IMG/VR virus record: IMGVR_UViG_3300043313_001243
Location: 1 to 47,767 of that record
Length of the DNA: 47,767 bases
Direction: 5' to 3' (one strand)
Origin: a virus
Shown here: positions 21,669-29,042 of the stretch, one piece after another
Layout: every line of letters begins with the position of its first letter
How positions within the stretch are numbered: the stretch's first letter is position 1
Notes under the pieces: model-generated
What the model saw: the letters and a program-made list of their open reading frames with translations, nothing else
Databases searched by the model: none
What the model was told of the DNA's origin: nothing
Position numbers and translations under genes: made by a program

Positions 21669-22234
21669 AAAGGGACGCTCACCTCGTCACGCTGCACGAA
21701 CCAGGCCGCGTCAGTGAGATCGCCGTACTGCCGATCGATGATCTTCTCGAACAGTTCCGGCCAGTCGCCGTCGGGCAGCACCGGCTTCTCGCCGGCGAGC
21801 AGCGCCTTGAAGTACGCCTCGACATCCACGCCCATGTCGGGCTCGACGGTGGACACCTTCAGCAGCGCCTCGAAGAACGTGGAACGGTCGAAGCCGGTCT
21901 TGGCGTCGCCGAGGTCCATCTCCCCGTCGATCTCGCGGGGTGGGTGGGCGTTCGTCAGCGCCCTGAACCGCACGCGGGGCAGCGCGCGGATCACGAAGGT
22001 GAAGGTGCTCTCGCGCATCCGCTCCTGGATGCTCTCGACCTCGGCGATGAGCTGCTCGACGCCGCCCCCTTCCTTGCTGTCACCAGCCGTGCGCTGCGCA
22101 TCGAGCAGCGCCTTCTCGGCGGCCTGGTGTGCCGTCGCGAGGTCGCCGCGTAGGCAGATGTCGACGGTGCGCTCCGGCAGCCTCGCCTGGCTGAGCATCG
22201 TCTTGAAGCTGTTCATGGTGCTCTTGCCGCTCAT
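21623..22234 (-). CDS. Tail assembly chaperone gpG
   Basis: 203 aa, ATG 22234 with AAGGAG 6 nt upstream. Helical protein: MSGKSTMNSFKTMLSQARLP, VEQLIAEVESIQERMRESTF, then RFRALTNAHPPRE and a C-terminal part ending in VQRDEVSVPFSLAASLAKRS. The RALTxAHPP motif is common in actinophage tail chaperones. Sits between major tail protein and tape measure, its invariant place in siphophages. A fraction of ribosomes shift at CCCTTTC to give gpGT. Confidence 0.8.
   Translation of the reverse strand: MSGKSTMNSFKTMLSQARLPERTVDICLRGDLATAHQAAEKALLDAQRTAGDSKEGGGVEQLIAEVESIQERMRESTFTFVIRALPRVRFRALTNAHPPREIDGEMDLGDAKTGFDRSTFFEALLKVSTVEPDMGVDVEAYFKALLAGEKPVLPDGDWPELFEKIIDRQYGDLTDAAWFVQRDEVSVPFSLAASLAKRSSAGE
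21668..21674 (-). promoter_or_regulatory. Slippery heptamer CCCTTTC for -1 frameshift
   Basis: Minus-strand CCCTTTC fits the X XXY YYZ rule and lies in the right phase of the G gene (codons GTC CCT TTC). It is 43 nt before the zero-frame stop at 21623-21625, and the -1 frame is open from here through 21249. Confidence 0.8.
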
Positions 22235-22300
22235 GGTTCTCCTTCCCGAACGTCCCGAACGAAGCGCCCGGCCACCGGTTCGGGACGGCGGCCGGGCACG

Positions 22301-22320
22301 AAAAAACCGCACGCGGGCGG
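22301..22320 (-). terminator. Possible weak terminator after the major tail gene
   Basis: On the minus strand a small CCGC/GCGG stem is followed by six T (22306-22301), the only such T run in the late operon. A larger stem, GCCCGGCC (22266-22273) with its complement at 22290-22297, lies just beyond. Partial termination here would raise major tail protein above the chaperone and tape measure. Confidence 0.4.
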
Positions 22321-22340
22321 CGGAGGAGGTTGGTCAGATA

Positions 22341-22826
22341 TCAGACGACGGCGACGTCGAAGCGCGGCTGGGAGGTGATCTTCACCGGCACCTCGTACAG
22401 CTCCGGCATGTTGTCGGCCTGGTCGACCTTCGCCTTCTGCGAGAACTGCACCGGGAAGACGTCGACGACCTGCGTAGCCGAGTAGCTGGTCGCTGCGGTG
22501 ACGGAGTTACGGCGGACCGCAAAGGCGGTGCCGTCGGTCGGCATGGCGTTGAACGCCGCGTCCGAACCCAGCGGCGTCTGCCGCTTGACCTTGAACTTCG
22601 GGCCGTTGAGGCTGATCATGCCGTTGACCGCCGTCTGGAACGTCGACTCCTTCGAGCTGGTCGGCGCATCCGCGGTGTCCGCGACGAAGCCCGTCGCACC
22701 GTCCTTGGTCATCCACTGCGAGATCCGCACGCCCGCGTTCAACTCCGCCGCGGTGGGCGCTGCGATGTTGGCGATGGTGGTGACGATGTCCCACCGCTCT
22801 TTGCCGTCGCCGATGATGTCAGCCAT
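22341..22826 (-). CDS. Major tail protein (tail tube)
   Basis: 161 aa, ATG 22826. Sequence MADIIGDGKERWDIVTTIAN, then APTAAELNAGVRISQWMTKD, with later VNGMISLNGPKFKVKRQTPL. The phrase APTxAELNAGxxxS is a hallmark of actinophage major tail proteins, and the beta-rich remainder fits the tail-tube fold. Directly upstream of the G/GT chaperones. It should be one of the two most abundant virion proteins. Confidence 0.85.
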   Translation of the reverse strand: MADIIGDGKERWDIVTTIANIAAPTAAELNAGVRISQWMTKDGATGFVADTADAPTSSKESTFQTAVNGMISLNGPKFKVKRQTPLGSDAAFNAMPTDGTAFAVRRNSVTAATSYSATQVVDVFPVQFSQKAKVDQADNMPELYEVPVKITSQPRFDVAVV

Positions 22827-23150
22827 CTACTTCTCCTCCGTGCTGCCGCCGGCGGCGGACCTGGACTTGGGCTTGCTCTCCGGCTCGGCCGGCGGCTCAG
22901 GGGCGAACGGGTGCACGCCGCCCGGCGGCGGACCGGCGACCCATGCACGGGCTGCCCACAGGTCACGCAGGGCGGCCACGGTGACACGGCCCGGCTGCTC
23001 GATGCCCTCATGCCAGATGTGCACCCAGCCCTCGGTGGGCTCCTCGGCCAAGGCCCAGTCCCCGCGAACCCACCGGTCGCGCTCGTCGGCGCCGGTCACG
23101 AGGGCGTGCGTGCCGACCTCATCGGCGATCCAATACGTCTGCTTCGTCAT
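22827..23150 (-). CDS. Small tail-region protein (107 aa)
   Basis: ATG 23150. N-terminus MTKQTYWIADEVGTHALVTG with DERDRWVRGDWALAEEPTEG: Trp-rich, acidic; C-terminal low-complexity tail (APEPPAEPESKPKSRSAAGG). It stops one base before the major tail ATG. Unknown family; similar small proteins next to the major tail gene are seen in actinophages. Confidence 0.6.
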   Translation of the reverse strand: MTKQTYWIADEVGTHALVTGADERDRWVRGDWALAEEPTEGWVHIWHEGIEQPGRVTVAALRDLWAARAWVAGPPPGGVHPFAPEPPAEPESKPKSRSAAGGSTEEK

Positions 23151-23159
23151 TGCGCCGCC

Positions 23160-23501
23160 TCAGCCCGGGATCAGTCGGTAGGTGACCGTCGTGACGGTGC
23201 TGAGCGTGAGCAGCGCGTAGCCGGTGGCCGGATCGATGTTGGCGGGCAGGATCCGGAACCACCGGTCGGAGCCGTTCGTGATCGACTGCGCCGGCTCGCT
23301 CGGGGCGTTCCCGGCGCCGGTGAACGTCGGGTCCTCCACGGTGACCGTCATCGAGCTGCCCGACCCGTTCAGGATCTGCACCAAGGCGCCGTTGGCGCCG
23401 ATGCTGCCGGGGGCGATCTGGGTAGGTGCGGTGCCGACGGACACGGCGGCCACGTTGACCGCCGTGTTGTTCGGCACCGCCGTTGCGGTGAGTACCGTCA
23501 T
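23160..23501 (-). CDS. Small beta-rich structural protein (113 aa)
   Basis: ATG 23501 with GGAG upstream. Sequence MTVLTATAVPNNTAVNVAAV, SVGTAPTQIAPGSIGANGAL, then SSMTVTVEDPTFTGAG. The VTVEDP and RWFRIL phrases fit a beta-sandwich virion protein, possibly a decoration or tail accessory protein. Located between tail terminator and major tail protein genes. Confidence 0.6.
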   Translation of the reverse strand: MTVLTATAVPNNTAVNVAAVSVGTAPTQIAPGSIGANGALVQILNGSGSSMTVTVEDPTFTGAGNAPSEPAQSITNGSDRWFRILPANIDPATGYALLTLSTVTTVTYRLIPG

Positions 23502-23528
23502 GCGACGCGCTCCAATCAGGTTTGATGA

Positions 23529-23957
23529 TCAGCCCGGCAGGCTGGTGAACTCGTACGTGTCGATCTGGTCGAAGACGGGCCGCTGCGACTTCTCGTCCCG
23601 GCTCGTCGGCGGCCCGGCCGAGTGCACGATCGGGAAGCACGTCCGGCCGGAGATCACCGGGATGACGCCGCGCAGCTGTGACCGGACCCGACCGGCGACA
23701 CCGAGCGCCGCGTCGGGGGTGTCGTAGCCGACCGAATGGCAGTAGGCGGTGGTGACGATCACGTCCGAGGTCTGCTCCAGCGACACCATCTCCGGCACCT
23801 CGAGACCGGTCGGGGTCCGCAGCGCGAAGTACACGAGCACGTACGGCGGCACCACGTCTGCCAGCACCTGGCCGTTGCAGACGACCAGCGGGGGCGAGGC
23901 GTTGTCAGCGTCGAGCAGCGCCAGCACGGCGCGGGTGTGCGCCTGCAGGACGTTCAC
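23529..23957 (-). CDS. Tail terminator-type protein (142 aa)
   Basis: GTG 23957 in a GTGA overlap. Sequence MNVLQAHTRAVLALLDADNA, PPYVLVYFALRTPTG, then DVIVTTAYCHSVGYDTPDAA and ALGVAGRVRSQLRGVIPVIS. The pattern (N-terminal helix, central strand, VRSQL) matches lambda gpU/DUF3168-like tail terminators that close the tail tube. Position after the HK97 gp10-like gene supports this. Confidence 0.7.
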   Translation of the reverse strand: MNVLQAHTRAVLALLDADNASPPLVVCNGQVLADVVPPYVLVYFALRTPTGLEVPEMVSLEQTSDVIVTTAYCHSVGYDTPDAALGVAGRVRSQLRGVIPVISGRTCFPIVHSAGPPTSRDEKSQRPVFDQIDTYEFTSLPG

Positions 23958-24352
23958 CGGCGGCCTTCCAGCAGCCGCACCTCGAGGTCGGACAGCGCCC
24001 GCTCGAACCTCGGCCGCTCGCGGTCCAGGGCGGGAGCGCCGCCCGGGATCGGCGCGGAGTGCACGCTGCCGAACTCGTACTCGATGAGGTTCGCCAGGGC
24101 CGCGCCGGTGCGGCCTCGTTCGGGGCCGATCTCGGCGGACACCCTGTCGCCGACCACCTCAGTGTCGTACGTGACCGTGTTCGGCAGCATCCGGATCCTC
24201 GGGTGCCCGGACCAGGCTGCCTGCCAGTCCTTCTTGATATTCAGCGCGCCCTTCTGGTGCACCTTGCGGACCTCGGCGGGCGTCGCCCGGGCGGCGCGTT
24301 CCAGGTCGTCGGCCAGATCCTCGACCTCTTCGATGCCGGTGAAGTAGACCAT
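23954..24352 (-). CDS. HK97 gp10-like head-tail/tail completion protein (132 aa)
   Basis: ATG 24352 overlaps the previous TAA (TAATG). Helical N-terminus (VEDLADDLERAARATPAEVR, KVHQKGALNIKKDWQAAW), then a beta part ending in NLIEYEFGSVHSAPIPGGAP. The IEYG/EFGS-type motif preceding the C-terminal helix is the classical HK97 gp10 signature. Joins head and tail. Confidence 0.8.
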   Translation of the reverse strand: MVYFTGIEEVEDLADDLERAARATPAEVRKVHQKGALNIKKDWQAAWSGHPRIRMLPNTVTYDTEVVGDRVSAEIGPERGRTGAALANLIEYEFGSVHSAPIPGGAPALDRERPRFERALSDLEVRLLEGRR

Positions 24353-24747
24353 TACGATCCGGTCCTCTCCGCAGCTCCGACCCGGCGGGCCGTCTCATCG
24401 GTCTTGTGCATCAGGTCCCGGATCAGGAACACCCGGCCGACCAGGTCCGGGTCACGCGACGCGGTCATGGTGATCTCGTCGCCGACCTCTAGCCCGGTCA
24501 CCGACACCGGAAGCTGCACGACCAGTCGCAGCCGAAGCTGGTAGTCCTCGCCGGTGTCCTGCTCGTCCGCCTGCGCGATGCCCTGCTGCACCCGGCACTT
24601 CCCGGCGTACAGGGCGGTCCGCGCCGGCGTGCTCGTGCCGGAGAAGTCGTCCAGCACGGGGGTGCCCGGCCGACCGATGGTGCAGGCGTCGACCATGCCC
24701 GCCTCGGCGGCGGCCTGACCGCGGGCGAGCAGGCTGGCCCGGGACAT
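24352..24747 (-). CDS. DUF6093-like head-closure protein (131 aa)
   Basis: ATG 24747. Sequence ARGQAAAEAGMVDACTIGRP (about 7-26) then YAGKCRVQQGIAQADEQDTG and VQLPVSVTGLEVGDEITMTA. These features, an N-terminal helix followed by TIxR and a KCRVQ strand, match DUF6093/head-tail stopper proteins of actinophages. Follows the connector gene block and precedes the gp10-like gene. Confidence 0.7.
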   Translation of the reverse strand: MSRASLLARGQAAAEAGMVDACTIGRPGTPVLDDFSGTSTPARTALYAGKCRVQQGIAQADEQDTGEDYQLRLRLVVQLPVSVTGLEVGDEITMTASRDPDLVGRVFLIRDLMHKTDETARRVGAAERTGS

Positions 24748-24748
24748 G

Positions 24749-25177
24749 TCAGGCGAGACCGATGGAGATGCCGGCGACCGCGATGGTGAAGGTATTGCCG
24801 TTCGCGATCGAGATCGGCGCGCCGTTGAAGTCGCCGAACCAGGACCGGGCCGCAGCGCTGTCGGTCAGGTCGAACGACTGGATCGACCAGGCGCCGCCGG
24901 ACCCGTTCGTCCAGGACAGGGCGCTCGACGCCGGCAGGGTGACGTTGCTGCCCGAACTGGACGCGGTCGACGCTGCCGGGACGGCGGTGCCGCCGGCGGT
25001 GTAGCCGGTGCCGGTCAGCTGCGTGCCCTGCGCGGACGCCGTCGACGACGTCGAGTTGAGCCGGACCTTCATCGCCGAGCCGGCGAACGCCGTGAACGAT
25101 CCGGGCGCGCCGGACGTGCCGGTCGGGGTGGTGGCGTTGAGGACGTTCGAGGCCATCGACTGCGGGATACCGGCCAT
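24749..25177 (-). CDS. Structural protein, fibre or decoration type (142 aa)
   Basis: ATG 25177 with AAGGAG 7 nt upstream, overlapping the TAA of the small upstream gene by one base. Begins MAGIPQSMASNVLNATTPTG; Thr/Ser/Gly/Ala-rich beta protein ending in FTIAVAGISIGLA. NVLNAT at the start is a motif of actinophage proteins often annotated as tail fibre-like. No catalytic motif. Part of a run of surface-type genes in the neck region. Confidence 0.65.
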   Translation of the reverse strand: MAGIPQSMASNVLNATTPTGTSGAPGSFTAFAGSAMKVRLNSTSSTASAQGTQLTGTGYTAGGTAVPAASTASSSGSNVTLPASSALSWTNGSGGAWSIQSFDLTDSAAARSWFGDFNGAPISIANGNTFTIAVAGISIGLA

Positions 25178-25335
25178 TACTGCTCTCCTTCGTTGCGGGC
25201 GGCCTCGGCGAGCAGTTCGCCGATCCACGCGGTGGCCTTGGCCTCGGTGACGCCGCCGGAGTCGACGACGTTGCCGTCCGGGTCGGTGACGACCCAGCCG
25301 ACCTGGATGCACTCCGACTGCGGTTCGTCGGTCAT
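25177..25335 (-). CDS. Small acidic protein (52 aa)
   Basis: ATG 25335; MTDEPQSECIQVGWVVTDPD, GNVVDSGGVTEAKATAWIGE, LLAEAARNEGEQ. A small alpha-beta protein ending exactly at TAATG with the following structural gene, whose AAGGAG site is inside this gene. Function unknown. Confidence 0.65.
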   Translation of the reverse strand: MTDEPQSECIQVGWVVTDPDGNVVDSGGVTEAKATAWIGELLAEAARNEGEQ

Positions 25336-25343
25336 GTCGCTCC

Positions 25344-26240
25344 TCACGGCCTGGCGGTGGTGCCGGCGAACGGGCGGGTGGTGCGGCCTGAGTTCGGCCG
25401 GGCGGTGGTGCCGGTGTACGGCCGGGGGGTGATGCGTGAGCCGGCCGCGGCGGTGACGGCGCCCAGGCCGGCGACGGTGGCGGTGCCGAGGACGACCGTG
25501 CCTGCTGCGGCGGTGACCGAGCCGGAACCGGCGACGGTCGCGCCTGCCTGCGTCCGGGACAGTGCTGCGACGGTGCCGGCTCCGGTGGCGGTGACAGTGC
25601 CCAGCACTGCGCCGGTCGCCGTGACTGCGCCGGCGCCCGTGACGGTGGACCCGGCGCGGACGGTGGCCGTGGCGGTGACCGACCCGGTGCCGGTGACCGT
25701 GGATCCGGCTGCCTGCGTTGCGGTCGCCGAGGTGGCACCGACGCCGGCCACGGTCGCGCCGGCGCGGACGGTGGCCAGGCCGGTGACAGACCCGGCGCCG
25801 GCTACCGAAGCGGTCGCCGTGACGGCGGCCAGCGCGGTGACCGTCCCTACGCCGGTGACCGTGGCCGAACCGGACCCGGTGGCACCAGAGTTCGCGGTGA
25901 CCGACCCGGCGCCGGTGACCGACGATCCGGCCTGCGTCGCCGCGAGCCCGGACGTCGTGCCCGCGCCGGCGACGGCCGCGCCGGCCGACTGCCCAGCCAG
26001 CGCGACGACCGAGCCCGCGCCGGTGACCGTGGCGGTTGCGGTGATCGTGGCTGCGGTGCTGACCGCACCCGTGCCGGTAGGGGTGCTACCAGCCGCCTGG
26101 GCGGCGGTCGCCGATACCGAGCCCGCGCCGGTGACGGTCGCGGTGCCGTTGGTCGTGCTGCCCGCGGTGGCGCCTGAGACGAGGCTGCGGCGGCGGTTGA
26201 CTACCCGGCCGCGGGGGCGGCCGCGGCGCGGCCAGCCCAC
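25344..26240 (-). CDS. Tandem-repeat surface protein, 13 units of about 18 aa
   Basis: 298 aa, GTG 26240. After a basic N-terminus come 13 imperfect repeats of consensus VTGAGSVTATATVRAGST, each 17-20 residues (roughly 54 bp in DNA), almost purely Ala, Gly, Thr, Val, Ser. A short Arg-Pro-rich tail with GTTARP-type repeats closes it. The alternating small/beta-branched pattern suggests a beta-helix or extended fibre. Repeat number could vary by recombination. Located among neck/decoration genes, so a capsid or neck fibre is likely. The opposite strand is also open here, a by-product of the repeats. Confidence 0.7.
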   Translation of the reverse strand: MGWPRRGRPRGRVVNRRRSLVSGATAGSTTNGTATVTGAGSVSATAAQAAGSTPTGTGAVSTAATITATATVTGAGSVVALAGQSAGAAVAGAGTTSGLAATQAGSSVTGAGSVTANSGATGSGSATVTGVGTVTALAAVTATASVAGAGSVTGLATVRAGATVAGVGATSATATQAAGSTVTGTGSVTATATVRAGSTVTGAGAVTATGAVLGTVTATGAGTVAALSRTQAGATVAGSGSVTAAAGTVVLGTATVAGLGAVTAAAGSRITPRPYTGTTARPNSGRTTRPFAGTTARP

Positions 26241-26243
26241 CGG

Positions 26244-26720
26244 CTAACCCTGCTCACGGACGTAGAGGGTGCCGGACATGGTCAACGAGTCGGCAGGAGC
26301 GGCCATCAACCGCACCACGATCGTCGTGTCGGTCTGGCTCGCTTCCCATTCGCAACTCTCGGGTAACCACAGCTGCAGACCGGTCGCGATGTTGAACGCG
26401 TCGGAGTGCAGGTTGAGCGGCGTCCCGGCCGAGGCAATAGTCGTGTTGCACGTCTCCGCGGTGAACCCGGCTGCGGCGCCGGACCGGTTCAGCGGCCGAG
26501 GAGTCGGGGCGGCACCGCCGGACCCTGACGTGGCGTGCCCGCGGATCACCCGGTACCGCAGGATCTCCGACGCCGCGTCGCCGAGGTCGGACGACTGGGC
26601 GATGAAGATGCCCATAATCTCGATCGGCTTGTCATCGGCCGGGGTCAGCTCGAAGAAGTCCACCGCAGCCGTGACCGCGACGCCCTCAAATTCAACGGTG
26701 TAGATCCGGTCCTGCCCCAC
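26244..26720 (-). CDS. Beta-rich structural protein (158 aa)
   Basis: GTG 26720 with AGGAG 9 nt upstream. Sequence begins MGQDRIYTVEFEGVAVTAAV, DFFELTPADDKPIEIMGIFI; later WLPESCEWEASQTDTTIVVR and LTMSGTLYVREQG. A jelly-roll-type beta pattern typical of virion surface proteins, without recognisable enzymatic residues. Followed after 3 bases by the repeat protein gene. Confidence 0.65.
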   Translation of the reverse strand: MGQDRIYTVEFEGVAVTAAVDFFELTPADDKPIEIMGIFIAQSSDLGDAASEILRYRVIRGHATSGSGGAAPTPRPLNRSGAAAGFTAETCNTTIASAGTPLNLHSDAFNIATGLQLWLPESCEWEASQTDTTIVVRLMAAPADSLTMSGTLYVREQG

Positions 26721-26729
26721 GAGGCGCTC

Positions 26730-27437
26730 CTATCGCATGATGAGGCCGCGCGACGGGCGGCGGGGAAAGGCGGGCGCACCGGCGGCGGGCGCGGCGGCCT
26801 TGAACCCGATGATCAGTTGCTGTTTGTTGGAGCAGCTGGTCGTCCAGGATGCCGACGTGGACTTTGACCCGGCGGTGCCCGCATCGAGCAGGTCGGCATA
26901 GAACGTCACGCAGTCCTGGAAGGTGACGCCGCCGGTCTGCGCGGTGAGTTGGTTGACGAAAGAGTTCGTCCAGCTGGGCCCCGACGGGATCGTGGTGCCG
27001 TTCAGCCCGTGCAACAGCGCAGCGACAACGATCAGGTCACCGTCCTGGGTGGTGGTGACACTCGTCGCGGTGGTGGTAGTACCCGCAGTGCTGACGATGG
27101 TCGACGAGTTCTGCACGTCGAAAGGGGTGCCGGTGGTGCCGGAGTACTCCGCCACCGCAAGAATCGTGTTCGCTGTCACCGACGGCGACACGGTGACTGT
27201 GGTCTCGGTCCCCGTAGCGACCTTGTGCCAGGAGTAAGTGCCGTTGCCGTCGACCACGGACGGCCCGGCGGACCATGTGCCGGCGCCGGTCGGGGCGGGC
27301 ACGGTCGCGTCGGAGTTGACGAAGGCGACCAGCAGGTTGCCGGCGGTCGGCGCCGCCCACCCGTCGCCGACGCCGATCGCCACGGACGCCGCAGCGGCGG
27401 TCGCCTTGATCTTGCGCTGAACCGCCGCGATCGCCAT
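26730..27437 (-). CDS. Beta-sandwich structural protein (235 aa)
   Basis: ATG 27437. Phrases AGNLLVAFVNSDATVPAPTG, TYSWHKVATGTETTVTV, NTILAVAEYSGTTGTPFDVQ and DGDLIVVAALLHGLNGTTIP form the repeated strand pattern of a phage/viral adhesion domain often found in actinophage tail fibres and decoration proteins. Basic, Pro-rich C-terminus. In the same cluster of surface proteins. Confidence 0.65.
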   Translation of the reverse strand: MAIAAVQRKIKATAAAASVAIGVGDGWAAPTAGNLLVAFVNSDATVPAPTGAGTWSAGPSVVDGNGTYSWHKVATGTETTVTVSPSVTANTILAVAEYSGTTGTPFDVQNSSTIVSTAGTTTTATSVTTTQDGDLIVVAALLHGLNGTTIPSGPSWTNSFVNQLTAQTGGVTFQDCVTFYADLLDAGTAGSKSTSASWTTSCSNKQQLIIGFKAAAPAAGAPAFPRRPSRGLIMR

Positions 27438-27441
27438 GAGG

Positions 27442-27801
27442 TCAACTCAGGTCGAACGTCAGGCCGTTGAAATCGGCGGCGGTCGTGTACGGGCCGTCCG
27501 GTGCGGGCGCGTTTGCCAGCTGGGTGGTGGTGAGCGCGCCGCCACCCGCCGGGATGCTCACCTTGCGAACCTGGTTACCGGCGGTGTCGTTGACGCGGAC
27601 CTTCACCGTGCGGCCCAGCTGGTTCGCGGCGATCAGCGCGCCCGACCCGATCGGCCACACCGTGCCGTCCGGCGACGTCCAGACGGTCGGGTTGTTGCGC
27701 AGGTTGCCGTTCGCCGGGTTGAAGAACCACGTCACGGTGACTGCGGGAGCGCCGGTGCCGTCGGTGATGGTGGTGATGACCTGACCGTTCAAGGCGGGCA
27801 T
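27442..27801 (-). CDS. Beta-rich structural protein (119 aa)
   Basis: ATG 27801 with GGAGGAG upstream. MPALNGQVITTITDGTGAPA, VTVTWFFNPANGNLRNN, then RTVKVRVNDTAGNQVRKVSI. Bacterial Ig-like or decoration-type beta protein. It begins after a hairpin that follows the connector gene, so it may be transcribed as part of a separate late sub-operon. Confidence 0.65.
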   Translation of the reverse strand: MPALNGQVITTITDGTGAPAVTVTWFFNPANGNLRNNPTVWTSPDGTVWPIGSGALIAANQLGRTVKVRVNDTAGNQVRKVSIPAGGGALTTTQLANAPAPDGPYTTAADFNGLTFDLS

Positions 27802-27829
27802 GACAGCTCCTCCGGTCAGTTCTTGACGA

Positions 27830-27850
27830 GCAGCACCGAGCCGGTGCTGC
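27830..27850 (-). terminator. Hairpin after the connector gene
   Basis: Perfect 9-bp stem GCAGCACCG (27830-27838), 3-nt loop, CGGTGCTGC (27842-27850), directly downstream of the stop at 27853. No U-tract; possible partial terminator or RNA end. Confidence 0.4.
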
Positions 27851-27852
27851 GG

Positions 27853-28449
27853 CTAGACGGCGCTGACCATGCGGGCCTTCGGCCCGTACTGCTTGCGGAG
27901 CAGGGCCTTCAGGCTCGGCGAGGCGTCGAGCGCTTCGGTCGCCTTCTCGTAGGCCACGGCGTAGTCGTCGATCTGCTCGCGGGCCACACCGTCGGGGTTG
28001 ACGAACAGGCCCCGCGACAGGTTCAGCACGACGCCGCGGCCCAACTGGGTCGCCTGCACGTCAGACGCGGAACCGTTCGGGTCGTAGCCGTGGGTGTAGA
28101 CGACCTGCACCGGCGACGGCTCCGACGAGCACTCCGTCCACCCCAGGTCGCGCCACAGGCCGTACTTCGCCCGGCGCCACGTGCCCGACGCGGTGCCCTG
28201 CGACAGCAGCGAACCGCCATAGGTCACCGAGCCGATCGACACAATCGGGGCGTTCTTCAGGCGCAGCACCCGGTCGGTGCCGCCCCAGACCTCTTCGAGG
28301 TCGTCGACGACCCGCACGATCCGGCGGCCGCCGCACGCGGCCTGCACCACCGCCGTGCAGATCTCCAGCGCCAGAATCGCGCTCGCTGTGTCGACGTCCT
28401 GCTGCAGCAGGGAGGCGAGGTCCTCGTCGGATGCCAACAGGTCAGCCAT
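27853..28449 (-). CDS. Head-tail connector adaptor (198 aa)
   Basis: ATG 28449. N-terminal helices MADLLASDEDLASLLQQDVD and TASAILALEICTAVVQAACG, followed by VEEVWGGTDRVLRL-type strands and VVYTHGYDPNGS. The arrangement (two helices, LALExCTAxVQxxCG, VVYTHG) fits gp6/gp15-like head completion adaptors of siphophages that dock on the portal. Located after the capsid gene. Confidence 0.75.
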   Translation of the reverse strand: MADLLASDEDLASLLQQDVDTASAILALEICTAVVQAACGGRRIVRVVDDLEEVWGGTDRVLRLKNAPIVSIGSVTYGGSLLSQGTASGTWRRAKYGLWRDLGWTECSSEPSPVQVVYTHGYDPNGSASDVQATQLGRGVVLNLSRGLFVNPDGVAREQIDDYAVAYEKATEALDASPSLKALLRKQYGPKARMVSAV

Positions 28450-28470
28450 GAGAACCCCGCCCCTCGTCGA

Positions 28471-29028
28471 TCAGCTGCGGTTACGGGCGCGGGACGGCGC
28501 GGAGGCCGGGGCCTCGTCGGCGGTCTTGCCGTCCACAGCCGAGTCGTCGACCGGGGTGACCACTCCGCCGGCCGGGGCCGGCTGGGTGTTCGGGTCGTAC
28601 GCCTCCGGCACCGCCGGCGGCTCCGACTCGAGCGACTGCTTCACCTCGTCGAGCTTGGCCAGCAGGGTGGCGCGGGCCTTCGGCCCCTTCGCCTCTTCCA
28701 TCTCCCGCGCCACGCGGGCGCGGGCCAGGTCGTCGCCGACCCAACCGAGGATCTGCTCGACCGAACCGGCCGGGATGATGTCCTTGTCGATCTCGTCCGG
28801 CTCGACCTCGCCCGGCACCGGCCGGGCCGCGACCGCGTACGCGGCGTCGTCGGACTTGCCGATCGCCCCGGACGCCAGCAGGCGCTCGCGGGTCTCGTCG
28901 TCGAGGTCGCCGACCGGCGCGCCCTGCGCCACATCGACGTAGGCCATGCCCGCGCCGACCTGCCGCTTGACGGTCACGGAACCGGCCTTGACGACCAGCT
29001 CGTCGGTGCTCTTGTTCTCGTCGCTCAT
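28471..29028 (-). CDS. Acidic head-region protein (185 aa)
   Basis: ATG 29028 chosen over 29037 because GAGAGGG is 9 nt upstream of it. Residues 1-90 are mixed (ELVVKAGSVTVKRQVGAGMA, DETRERLLASGAIGKSDDA), then a charged helix (LARARVAREMEEAKGPKARA) and a Pro/Ala tail. Similar proteins occur between capsid and connector in actinophages without known function, perhaps head completion or decoration. Confidence 0.65.
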   Translation of the reverse strand: MSDENKSTDELVVKAGSVTVKRQVGAGMAYVDVAQGAPVGDLDDETRERLLASGAIGKSDDAAYAVAARPVPGEVEPDEIDKDIIPAGSVEQILGWVGDDLARARVAREMEEAKGPKARATLLAKLDEVKQSLESEPPAVPEAYDPNTQPAPAGGVVTPVDDSAVDGKTADEAPASAPSRARNRS

Positions 29029-29042
29029 GCTGGTCATCCCTC

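Noticed and set aside
20514-23525. 1003-codon plus-strand open frame across tape measure and tail genes
   Set aside because: High-GC antisense shadow; the minus-strand genes beneath it have recognisable tail functions and proper starts.
25357-26247. Long plus-strand open frame (296 codons) opposite the repeat protein
   Set aside because: It is the antisense of 54-bp GC-rich repeats and contains only PAPVTVDPA-type low complexity; no ribosome site, wrong direction for the operon.
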